Part shown: one piece after another, positions 15,509 through 22,264 of the stretch
Layout of the letters: each line of letters starts with the position of its first letter
How positions within the stretch are numbered: position 1 is the stretch's first letter
DNA from: a virus
Strand: one strand, 5' to 3'
DNA: 25,177 nt
Virus record (IMG/VR): IMGVR_UViG_3300027782_000340
Span: 1 to 25,177 of that record
Program-made: the position numbers and the translations under genes
Notes under the pieces: model-generated
What the model was told of the DNA's origin: nothing
Database searches by the model: none
What the model saw: the letters and a program-made list of their open reading frames with translations, nothing else

Positions 15509-16807
15509 GTGGAGTATTCATCTAAAATTTATTTAAAATTAATTACAAAACACGATAATTATCATAACGCTTGTAATGATATTATTGCTGCTTTCATCTT
15601 TAATTTTAAAGATGGTACTAAACAATATTTAAATTTTGAACATAACGATTTACCTATAGATTGTACATTTAAAGAGTTTAAATCTGAGATTGAATCGCAA
15701 AATTTAATCGTGTATGTCAATAATAAAAAGACATACAAGTACTGGTTAAATTGCAATTTGATAGATGTTAATTTGTTTGGATTCATCGACAGCAATGAAA
15801 TATTAGATGAAGTAGAGTGTTTGACTGAGAACTTTCTGAAATACAATTATCGTAATATCAATAACTTTAATTTGATATTACCATATGTTATACATCAACG
15901 AATATTTGACGTTGAGATAAAGCAAATTGAGACGTTGGGCGATAAAGACATAGATAATTATTGTTTTAAGTTTTTTAATAACGTTATATCTGACACTTTG
16001 TTTGAGGTGGAAAAAAATGGATTAAAAGTTGATACAGACGTATTTTCAAAATACTTTAAAAGTAAAACATATAACAAATTCATATACACAAACTACAATA
16101 TCTACAATCCTACTGGTAGACCAAGTAATGCATATGATAATATTAATTATGTAGCGCTCAAAAAAGATGATGGGTCCAGAGCTAGTTTTGTGTCTAGGTA
16201 TGGAGAATCCGGCCATTTAATGATGGTAGATTTTACCGGATTTCATCCGTATATTGTGGCTAATTTGATTGATTATAAAGTTCCTGATAAGGAAACGATA
16301 TATGAACATTTAGCCAAATATTATTTTGATGTTGACACAGTAACATCTGAAGATATAGCTAAATCAAAGAAATTGACGATGGTTAATCTATATGGACAAA
16401 TTTCACAACAGTACTGTAACATTCCGTATTTCGCAAAGGTAAACGAATTAAAGGATAAGTACTGGCAAAAATTTGAAAAGAATGGATATATAACAACTCC
16501 AGTATACAAACGTAAAATTACAAATAAGCACATTGTTGATCCCAACAGAAATAAATTGTTTTCTTATATAATTCAAGCTGCTGAGACTGAATATGGAATT
16601 GATAGTCTGAGTAAGTGTATTAAGTTTGTTAGTGATAAGAGAATTGTACCCATACTATACGTGTATGACTCAATTGTATTTGATGTACACAATGACACAA
16701 ATAAACAAGAATTAATTGATTTGGTTGATATTATCAAAAACAAACGATTTAAAGTAAAAACCTATATTGGAAATAATTACAATGATTTGAAATTAGTCCA
16801 AATGTAA
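15509..16807 (+). CDS. Divergent family-A DNA polymerase-like protein
   Basis: 432 residues; the start is GTG because an in-frame TAA lies at 15503-15505 and no upstream ATG exists. Family-A motifs are visible in order. PTGRPSNAYDNINY (201-214) matches the TGR-xS-xx-(P)N-xQN segment. Motif A is MMVDFTGFHP with D241. Motif B is K287-K288 ... Y295-G296 (the K-x7-YG spacing). An RNKLFSYIIQAAETE helix (347-361) matches the NR-xx-Q-xxAAD region. Motif C is YVYDSIVFDV with D387. Both catalytic aspartates remain, but motif A has His at the usual Glu position, motif B lacks the upstream Arg, and motif C is YDS instead of HDE. The first 150 residues have no convincing 3'-5' exonuclease motif. T4-like phages normally replicate with family-B gp43, so this may be a second specialised polymerase or an inactive relative. 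It sits alone between tail and replication genes. Confidence 0.75.
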   Translation: MEYSSKIYLKLITKHDNYHNACNDIIAAFIFNFKDGTKQYLNFEHNDLPIDCTFKEFKSEIESQNLIVYVNNKKTYKYWLNCNLIDVNLFGFIDSNEILDEVECLTENFLKYNYRNINNFNLILPYVIHQRIFDVEIKQIETLGDKDIDNYCFKFFNNVISDTLFEVEKNGLKVDTDVFSKYFKSKTYNKFIYTNYNIYNPTGRPSNAYDNINYVALKKDDGSRASFVSRYGESGHLMMVDFTGFHPYIVANLIDYKVPDKETIYEHLAKYYFDVDTVTSEDIAKSKKLTMVNLYGQISQQYCNIPYFAKVNELKDKYWQKFEKNGYITTPVYKRKITNKHIVDPNRNKLFSYIIQAAETEYGIDSLSKCIKFVSDKRIVPILYVYDSIVFDVHNDTNKQELIDLVDIIKNKRFKVKTYIGNNYNDLKLVQM

Positions 16808-16809
16808 AT

Positions 16810-16829
16810 ATATTTATATGTATATTTAT
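16810..16829 (+). promoter_or_regulatory. Two ATATTTAT boxes before the 578-residue gene
   Basis: ATATTTAT at 16810-16817 and again at 16822-16829. The second ends 5 nt before the ATG at 16835, the same spacing as at other boxed genes. They lie in the only 27-nt gap between the two genes. Confidence 0.45.
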
Positions 16830-16834
16830 ATTAG

Positions 16835-18571
16835 ATGAACTTTAAATCATTAGTAAACGAAATTGGTTGTGATAGTCGTATCAAAAACGGAACATTGGAT
16901 CTTAAAAATGAAGATCACGTTTTTGTATTGCAGGAGTACTTGGAGAAGGCTGGTTACGATATTAATGAAATTGTAGATAAAACAGCTAGATTATTTGAAG
17001 CTGGTAGATTTCCTGAAAGACAAGCATACAACAAAGACGGTATACTTGTAACGTTTCCAAATAAACAATATAGAGATAGAGCTGTAAACAAAGGAACTCA
17101 CTTTGCTGAAAATCCTAAAAAGGCACAAACTAATATTTTCACTGCAGACGCTGAAAACGGAGTCGGTCAACAATCACCTTCCGGCGAAGATAAAAAACAA
17201 CCAGTTACACTGGATCAAACATTGGAAAAAGATATTGTTGGTGATAAAAATACAGACGAAAGAACACCAAGAGAAAAGAAACAAGATGCTTATGGAGTAG
17301 AGGCTATATTGATGGGTCAAACTCCATTGGTAAACTATAGTGTTGATGAAGCTATAAAGTATGGGTTTTATAAAAAAGGAATGATTTGGTTTAATACCGA
17401 AGGTCAGTTAATCGGAGAACAAGTATTTGATGAATATACTAAATCTCCAATTATACAATCAATCATAAAAGAAAATGCAGAGGATATAGAGGATGCTATT
17501 GTAAATGCTTTATACAATAGAGGATATCCATATGACAAAGATATTGAAAATGTAGCTAAAAAAGTTGCTAATTCTATAAAACCAATTGTTGGTCAATTAA
17601 AAAATGCACAACGTGTTGGTAGAGAAACTGCAAACTTAAGTGAGTTCTGGAGATCTTATAACGCAACCGATAACACTCCTAAAACTGACGTTATTATCAA
17701 TGATTTTAAATCGTCTGTTAAATATGGTCCATCTCAACTAATGTCTGGTGGTAAAAATGAATCTTTGGCTACGTTTATGGCCGCTGTTGATTCAACTCCA
17801 TCAGTAGACGCAGAAATTATTAAAAATGCAACCGGAATGTTAAACAACTTTGTTTCAGTCACTAGAACGGTAGAAGGTGGTGTTGAAGATTTGTTAAGAA
17901 AAAAACCATCTGATATTAAATCTGAATTAGAAAAGAAGGTGAAAATAATTGCGGATGCAGGCGATAAAGCTCATAAAGATTTAATGTTATATTTAGATAC
18001 AGTGTTTAGTCAAAACCAAGCATTTAAACATTCTTTTGTAAGAGAGGCTATGACTGGAGAACACAAATTTTCAAATGGATCATTTGCGATTGCAAATTAT
18101 ATTTTATCGGTATCTAAGAATGGTGAATCAATTTATTTCAACCAAATCAATGACACGGTTGTCAATAGCGTAGCTAATTCAACAAAAGTTTCGGTAAGAT
18201 TCAAATCAACTTCTGTTAAAAAGAAGGGTGAAAAAACAGGAGAGTATAACTTCTGGAGTGTAGTAGGTTTAATAGTTAAAGACTACAAGGAAAAGTATAC
18301 AAAAATAAATGAATTATTAAATTCTGGTGATGTATTGACTGAAGGAATTGTTGATCAAGTTAAATTGTTTTTGCAAAATGTCTGGAAGTTTATCACAGAT
18401 ATTTATGAAAAGATTATTACATATATAAAACAAGGGTTTGAATATGTAATTGATTTCTTTGGTGTTGATTTACAAAATGAAGATATATTTGTTAATGGAA
18501 TTGCTGGTGGTAATAGCATAAATATAGATTTTTCTAAGATACTGAATGACAACACACCCGTATCTGAATAG
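16835..18571 (+). CDS. Unknown protein with possible PD-(D/E)XK nuclease-like core
   Basis: 578 residues, no named domain certain. The segment around 281-310 reads TPKTDVIINDFKSSVKYGPSQL then MSGGKNES, giving D285 ... S-V-K296 ... Q301 ... E309, a pattern seen in restriction endonuclease-like folds (acidic residue, short strand, then S/E-x-K). This segment also looks like one I associate with conserved hypothetical proteins of T4-like phages. Residues 1-60 form a small helical domain (with EIGCDSRIKNG); 90-150 are polar and probably disordered; 510-550 hold an amphipathic hydrophobic helix (VKLFLQNVWKFITDIYEKII), possibly membrane-associating. Alternatives are a virion or ejected internal protein. 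It is preceded by two ATATTTAT boxes and no Shine-Dalgarno sequence. Confidence 0.6.
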   Translation: MNFKSLVNEIGCDSRIKNGTLDLKNEDHVFVLQEYLEKAGYDINEIVDKTARLFEAGRFPERQAYNKDGILVTFPNKQYRDRAVNKGTHFAENPKKAQTNIFTADAENGVGQQSPSGEDKKQPVTLDQTLEKDIVGDKNTDERTPREKKQDAYGVEAILMGQTPLVNYSVDEAIKYGFYKKGMIWFNTEGQLIGEQVFDEYTKSPIIQSIIKENAEDIEDAIVNALYNRGYPYDKDIENVAKKVANSIKPIVGQLKNAQRVGRETANLSEFWRSYNATDNTPKTDVIINDFKSSVKYGPSQLMSGGKNESLATFMAAVDSTPSVDAEIIKNATGMLNNFVSVTRTVEGGVEDLLRKKPSDIKSELEKKVKIIADAGDKAHKDLMLYLDTVFSQNQAFKHSFVREAMTGEHKFSNGSFAIANYILSVSKNGESIYFNQINDTVVNSVANSTKVSVRFKSTSVKKKGEKTGEYNFWSVVGLIVKDYKEKYTKINELLNSGDVLTEGIVDQVKLFLQNVWKFITDIYEKIITYIKQGFEYVIDFFGVDLQNEDIFVNGIAGGNSINIDFSKILNDNTPVSE

Positions 18572-18577
18572 ACAAAT

Positions 18578-18973
18578 ATGAACGAACAAAAACAACTACT
18601 CTGTACATTTTCTAATAGTAGTCAATATACAGACGTATTAAAAGAAATACCAAAGCAATATACTCTTATAGATAATAAGATCTTTATATTTGCTAACGAA
18701 AATAATCTTCGGGAATTATATCTAACATTCAACGTTGAAAAACGTGAACAAATTAATAGATACAAAGGCACCATTAGTATACATCGTAAGAAGCAAACAA
18801 ATACACTATATACGCTCAACGCAATGAATAAGTTGATTGCTGATGAAAACAATGGTGTATTTGATAAGAGCTTTCAATTAAATTGGGATTTATATAAAAA
18901 CAGTATTATTTTAACCAATGAAATTGGGGTAAAAATAGTTTCATTAAAATTGTTTTCTATCTCTGAAATTTAA
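18578..18973 (+). CDS. Conserved-looking small protein of unknown function
   Basis: 131 residues, 6 nt after the previous gene, with no promoter between, so the two are probably co-transcribed. The core residues about 72-112 read NTLYTLNAMNKLIADENNG then a Q-L-N-W-D-L-YKNSIILT strand. This NTLYTLNAMN-xx-I ... NGV-x-D-x-S ... W-x-x-Y-x-N-x-I-x-L pattern is reminiscent of a small family in T4-like phages for which I know no function. It is not a DNA-binding HTH or enzyme motif that I can identify. Basic segment KREQINRYKGTISIHRKKQ lies at 55-73. Confidence 0.7.
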   Translation: MNEQKQLLCTFSNSSQYTDVLKEIPKQYTLIDNKIFIFANENNLRELYLTFNVEKREQINRYKGTISIHRKKQTNTLYTLNAMNKLIADENNGVFDKSFQLNWDLYKNSIILTNEIGVKIVSLKLFSISEI

Positions 18974-18982
18974 TATGTATTT

Positions 18983-19011
18983 TTGACTTGATTTTGGTCT
19001 GCACCTAGTGT
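18983..19011 (+). promoter_or_regulatory. Weak candidate sigma70-like promoter for gp32
   Basis: TTGACT (18983-18988), 17-nt spacer, TAGTGT (19006-19011), the latter a poor -10. A start near 19018 would leave the hairpin at 19039-19058 in the leader. A second, overlapping option is TAGACT (19011-19016), 17 nt, TACAAT (19034-19039). The 125-bp gap 18974-19098 holds no gene. Confidence 0.4.
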
Positions 19012-19015
19012 AGAC
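18997..19015 (+). repeat. Inverted repeat in gp32 promoter region
   Basis: GTCTGCAC and GTGTAGAC pair over 8 bp (one G-T) around a 3-nt centre CTA. It spans the spacer and -10 of the TTGACT candidate promoter, so it may be an operator; no T run follows, so terminator function is unlikely. Confidence 0.5.
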
Positions 19016-19038
19016 TTAGTTTCGAGTTGGTTATACAA

Positions 19039-19058
19039 TCTGGTTTGAGTGAACCAGA
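19039..19058 (+). promoter_or_regulatory. gp32 leader hairpin, possible translational operator
   Basis: TCTGGTT/AACCAGA stem with loop TGAGTG, 40-60 nt before the gp32 AUG, followed by about 40 nt almost only of A and T without evident structure. T4 gene 32 has a pseudoknot at the same distance followed by an unstructured AU-rich start region to which gp32 binds and blocks its own translation. I see no clear pseudoknot partner for the loop here. Confidence 0.5.
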
Positions 19059-19098
19059 CGAATTAATTAACTAATTAAACATTAAATATTAAATAATT

Positions 19099-19929
19099 AT
19101 GGCATTAGATCTAAGTCGGCTAAAGAGCCGTTTGAGCTCTCTCTCAAACACAAATCAGAAATCAAACTTGATTTGGAAACCAAAGCCTGGGAAACAGGTA
19201 GTTCGTATTGTTCCGTACAAGTATGTACCTGATAATCCATTCATTGAACTGAAGTTTCATTACAACATCAACAACAAGACATATCTATCTCCTGATAGTT
19301 TCGGTCGTCCAGATCCAATCGTTGAATTTGCTAATCGTCTGAAAAAGACTGGTTCAAAAGAAGATTGGCAGATGGGTCGTAAGATGGAACCCAAGATGCG
19401 TACTTTCGTACCAGCTATTATTCGCGGCGAAGAAGGAGAAGGCGTAAAGTTCTGGGGTTTTGGTAAACAAGTTTATCAAGAACTTCTATCAATCATCAGT
19501 GATCCTGATTTTGGTGATATTACCGATCTAACCAATGGTCGTGATATCGTTGTAGAATTCAAGACAGCTGAAGGTGGAGCTAGTTTCCCAGAAACAAGCA
19601 TTCGTGTTAAGCCAAATGTAAGTCTCGCGGTAGATCCTAAAAACGCACAGTTGATGGAAGCGTTGAAGTCCCAAGTTAATATTTTGGATCTATTTGAAGA
19701 ACTATCCTATAACGATCTAAAAGATGTTATGGATAAATGGTTAAATCCAGAAGCTGCTGCTTCTGAGATCGTAACAGAACCAACCGCAAGTGGAGATGAC
19801 GATGAAGCTCCATTCCCCACAAGCCCCGTGGTCACATCCCAAGCAAAAGCCGTTCAATCACCAAGTACAGCTAAAGCTAAGGGTAAAGATAGTGTAGATC
19901 AAGCATTTGATGACTTGTTTAACTCTTAA
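19099..19929 (+). CDS. gp32: Single-stranded DNA-binding protein, T4 gp32 family
   Basis: 276 residues. It coats ssDNA during replication, recombination and repair, and works with UvsX, the helicase and the polymerase. The N-terminus (LSRLKSRLSSLS) has the basic/Ser motif used for cooperative self-interaction. The core (25-205) has the gp32 OB-fold pattern, for example VVRIVPYKYVPDNPF then LKFHYNI near residues 34-56 and KFWGFGKQVYQEL near 118-130. The C-terminus is long, Ala/Ser/Pro-rich and acidic, ending SVDQAFDDLFNS, the protein-partner tail. Unlike T4 gp32 there is not one cysteine, so the zinc site is absent. CGT arginine codons and a terminator right after the gene fit high expression. 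The start has an A-rich leader and no Shine-Dalgarno sequence. Confidence 0.92.
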   Translation: MALDLSRLKSRLSSLSNTNQKSNLIWKPKPGKQVVRIVPYKYVPDNPFIELKFHYNINNKTYLSPDSFGRPDPIVEFANRLKKTGSKEDWQMGRKMEPKMRTFVPAIIRGEEGEGVKFWGFGKQVYQELLSIISDPDFGDITDLTNGRDIVVEFKTAEGGASFPETSIRVKPNVSLAVDPKNAQLMEALKSQVNILDLFEELSYNDLKDVMDKWLNPEAAASEIVTEPTASGDDDEAPFPTSPVVTSQAKAVQSPSTAKAKGKDSVDQAFDDLFNS

Positions 19930-19941
19930 AAATTAAAAAAT

Positions 19942-19973
19942 AAGCCGGTGGAGTTTTTATAGTCCACCGGCTT
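19942..19973 (+). terminator. Intrinsic terminator after gp32
   Basis: Perfect 11-bp stem AAGCCGGTGGA/TCCACCGGCTT with a 10-nt loop, then TCT. Begins 13 nt after the gp32 stop; A-rich tract upstream may aid function. CTATTTAT follows within 2 nt, as after the gp19 terminator. Confidence 0.95.
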
Positions 19974-19974
19974 T

Positions 19975-19982
19975 CTATTTAT
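19975..19982 (+). promoter_or_regulatory. CTATTTAT start-proximal box
   Basis: Follows the terminator stem by 1 nt and ends 7 nt before the uvsX ATG at 19990. As at 4068-4075, a new transcript must begin in this tiny gap if the terminator is efficient. Confidence 0.55.
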
Positions 19983-19989
19983 ATACGTT

Positions 19990-21132
19990 ATGGCAAAAAA
20001 AAGTGTTAGTAAAGATACGGGTCAACGTGACGAACTAATCGAAATGTTGGCAAATGAATTAAATAAAGCAAATAAAGAGGGTGGAAAGATTGCTCATTTT
20101 CTAGATGAACAAGACAATCCATCTGAAATCACGGATTGGATTAGCACTGGTTCTTCTATTTTGGATTTGGCAATTAGTAATCGGCCCCACGGCGGATTGC
20201 CAGTTGGAAAAATGGTAGAATTTAACGGACTTGAAGGTACTGGTAAAAGTTTGTTATCCGCTCACGTTGTTGCAGATACCCAAAAGAAAGGTGGTATTGC
20301 TGTAGTAATTGATACAGAAAACTCAGCTGCTCCTGAATTCTGGAAAAGTTTAGGTGTAGACTTGTCTAGGTTATTGTATGTTCAATGTGAAACCGTTGAA
20401 GATATTTTTGCCCAGATGGAAAGAATGATCGCTATTGTTCGTAAAAGTGACAAGGATCGAATTCTAACAATTATTGTTGATTCCGTAGCAGCGGCATCTA
20501 CAAAGGTAGAACTTGAAAGCGATCACGGTAAAGATGGTTACGCTACTGGTAAGTCAATTATTATCAGCAAAGCAATGCGTAAGATTACTACTATGATTGG
20601 TCGGCAGAAAGTACTTACAGTGTTTACTAATCAGCTACGCCAGAATCTAAAGGCTATGGCGTTTGGAGATCAGTATGTGGTATCAGGTGGTAAAGCACTT
20701 GCTTATCATTGCAGTGTCCGAGTTCGTTTGAACAACGCAGGTAAACTCAAGAAGGGTGATGAGGTTGTTGGTAACGTATGTAAAGCGGTTGTTGTGAAGA
20801 ATCGTATGGGACCACCACAACGTCAAGCAAATTTTGATATCTATTTTGATAGTGGAATTGCTGACTATGGCAGTTGGATTAAAGTTCTAAAAGATCAAAA
20901 TCTAATTAAACAGGGTGGTGCTTATTACACATACAAGAAGGATGATGGATCTGAATGGAAGTTTCAATCCAAAGATTTTGTGACTGTAATGAAAACAGAC
21001 AAAGTGTTGGGAGAAGAAATTTACATGAAGATTTGTGATGCTGTAATTATGAAGTACAAAGACTTTAATAGTCAGATCATTGACGATGCTGTTGTGGAGG
21101 CGGACGAAGAAACTACTACGTCGGAAGAATAA
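19990..21132 (+). CDS. uvsX: UvsX/RecA-like recombinase
   Basis: 380 residues. It forms an ATP-driven filament on ssDNA for strand exchange, recombination-dependent replication and repair. Visible motifs: Walker A GLEGTGKS (80-87), the catalytic glutamate in VIDTEN (E110), Walker B LTIIVDSVAA (D164), the TNQLRQN segment (213-219) and the VSGGKALAYH segment (231-240), all in RecA order. The loop 174-190 (LESDHGKDGYATGKS) corresponds to the DNA-binding L1 region of phage UvsX. The C-terminus is acidic (VVEADEETTTSEE). It lies between gp32 and RNase H, a normal replication/recombination neighbourhood. ATG at 19990 lacks a Shine-Dalgarno sequence. UvsX rather than host RecA because of the T4-like context and the short C-terminal part. 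Confidence 0.93.
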   Translation: MAKKSVSKDTGQRDELIEMLANELNKANKEGGKIAHFLDEQDNPSEITDWISTGSSILDLAISNRPHGGLPVGKMVEFNGLEGTGKSLLSAHVVADTQKKGGIAVVIDTENSAAPEFWKSLGVDLSRLLYVQCETVEDIFAQMERMIAIVRKSDKDRILTIIVDSVAAASTKVELESDHGKDGYATGKSIIISKAMRKITTMIGRQKVLTVFTNQLRQNLKAMAFGDQYVVSGGKALAYHCSVRVRLNNAGKLKKGDEVVGNVCKAVVVKNRMGPPQRQANFDIYFDSGIADYGSWIKVLKDQNLIKQGGAYYTYKKDDGSEWKFQSKDFVTVMKTDKVLGEEIYMKICDAVIMKYKDFNSQIIDDAVVEADEETTTSEE

Positions 21133-21136
21133 TAAT

Positions 21137-22204
21137 ATGAGTGGATTCAGTTCATCTGAAAAGAAAAAACTGTTTTCATTGTTTGAAAATATCAATGAGG
21201 GTGTTGGAAATGAAGGTCTTAAAAAGTCTATCAATTCCGACATCCTCCTTGTTGACGGCCTTAATACTTACATTAGAAGTTTTATGGCCATTCCTTCACT
21301 CAACGAAGACGGATTACATACCGGTGGTATTGCTGGTTTTTTGAAGAGTATAGGATATGCAATTAAATTACTTTCTCCTACCCGAGTTATTATCGTATTT
21401 GACGGTAAAGGTGGTAGTCAGAAACGCAGAAAAATTTATCCGGATTACAAAAATGGCAGAAAGACAGACATTCGTCTTAACCGTAATTATGAAGAATTAT
21501 CTTCCTCACAAATCGAATCTGTAAATTTTAGAAAAGAGTTGGTTCGTACTGTAAATTATTTAGATACCTTGCCTGTAACAATTATGGCAATTGATCAAAT
21601 AGAAGCGGATGATACAATTGCTTATTTAGCTAAAGATACATTCAAAGACAGTAATGTAACCATTATGTCTACAGACAAAGATTTCTTACAACTAGCAAGT
21701 GATAAGATTAAAATCTGGAGTCCAACAAAAAAGAAAATTTTTGGTTGTAAAGAAATATTGGATGAATATGGTATTACCTGTAATAACTTTATTCTTTATA
21801 GAACTATGGAAGGTGATGTAAGTGATAATATTACTGGATTAGATGGAGTTGGTTTGAAAAGAGTTGTTAAAGCATTTCCATTTCTTGCTAACGAAGATCA
21901 GTCTTGTTTACAACAAATTTATAATTACTCTGAAAATAATCGTGGTAAATATAAAATTTATGATACTGTATTAGACAATAAGTTATTGCTTGGTCGTAAC
22001 TATGAATTGATGCAGTTACATAATACGCAGATTCAATCATTTACACAATTGCGTGTAGAAGAAATTATCAATACCCCCGTCAAGAAAATTGATAAAATTA
22101 GCTTTTCTAAGTTAATTACAGAAGACAAAATGTGGAATAATATCCCCAATTATCACATTTGGTTACAAGAATGTTTTGGCAAATTAAATAGTTTCGTGGA
22201 ATAA
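21137..22204 (+). CDS. rnh: RNase H-type 5'-3' exonuclease (T4 Rnh/FEN family)
   Basis: 355 residues from the ATG at 21137; the frame is open further upstream to 21080 but that would overlap uvsX, and 21137 is 4 nt after its stop. The enzyme removes RNA primers and 5' flaps on the lagging strand. FEN/5' nuclease acids are visible: D40 (LLVDGLN), D89 (VFDGKGG), the IEADDT cluster (E156, D158, D159), the STDKDF cluster (D180, D182) and EGDVSDN (D227, D230) followed by the helix-hairpin-helix GLDGVGLKRV. The KRRKIYPDYKNGRK stretch (97-109) is the conserved basic helical arch region. Length is a little above T4 RNase H (305). Rightly placed between recombinase and helicase genes. Confidence 0.92.
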   Translation: MSGFSSSEKKKLFSLFENINEGVGNEGLKKSINSDILLVDGLNTYIRSFMAIPSLNEDGLHTGGIAGFLKSIGYAIKLLSPTRVIIVFDGKGGSQKRRKIYPDYKNGRKTDIRLNRNYEELSSSQIESVNFRKELVRTVNYLDTLPVTIMAIDQIEADDTIAYLAKDTFKDSNVTIMSTDKDFLQLASDKIKIWSPTKKKIFGCKEILDEYGITCNNFILYRTMEGDVSDNITGLDGVGLKRVVKAFPFLANEDQSCLQQIYNYSENNRGKYKIYDTVLDNKLLLGRNYELMQLHNTQIQSFTQLRVEEIINTPVKKIDKISFSKLITEDKMWNNIPNYHIWLQECFGKLNSFVE

Positions 22205-22224
22205 AAAATGTCGGTTAATAAAAG

Positions 22225-22253
22225 TTGAAAATCACTGAATTCAGTGATATAGT
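22225..22253 (+). promoter_or_regulatory. Sigma70-like promoter with palindromic operator before helicase gene
   Basis: TTGAAA (22225-22230), exactly 17 nt, TATAGT (22248-22253), with transcription start expected about 22260, a few nt before the ATG at 22265. The spacer is filled by the palindrome described separately, suggesting repression by a dimeric protein that would mask the promoter. Confidence 0.65.
22231..22248 (+). repeat. Perfect 18-bp palindrome ATCACTGAATTCAGTGAT
   Basis: Self-complementary over all 18 bases, centred on GAATTC. It starts right after the -35 box and its last base is the first of the -10 box. As RNA it would not be transcribed from this promoter, so a DNA operator is the likelier role than a terminator; no T run follows. 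Confidence 0.85.
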
Positions 22254-22264
22254 AGAGTTATCTT

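Noticed and set aside
18997-19015. Terminator after the 131-residue gene
   Set aside because: The stem has a 3-nt loop and no T run follows, so I treat it as a possible operator.
21080-21136. Upstream start for the RNase H gene inside uvsX
   Set aside because: It would add 19 Lys/Arg-rich residues overlapping the uvsX C-terminus; the ATG at 21137 sits properly after the uvsX stop.
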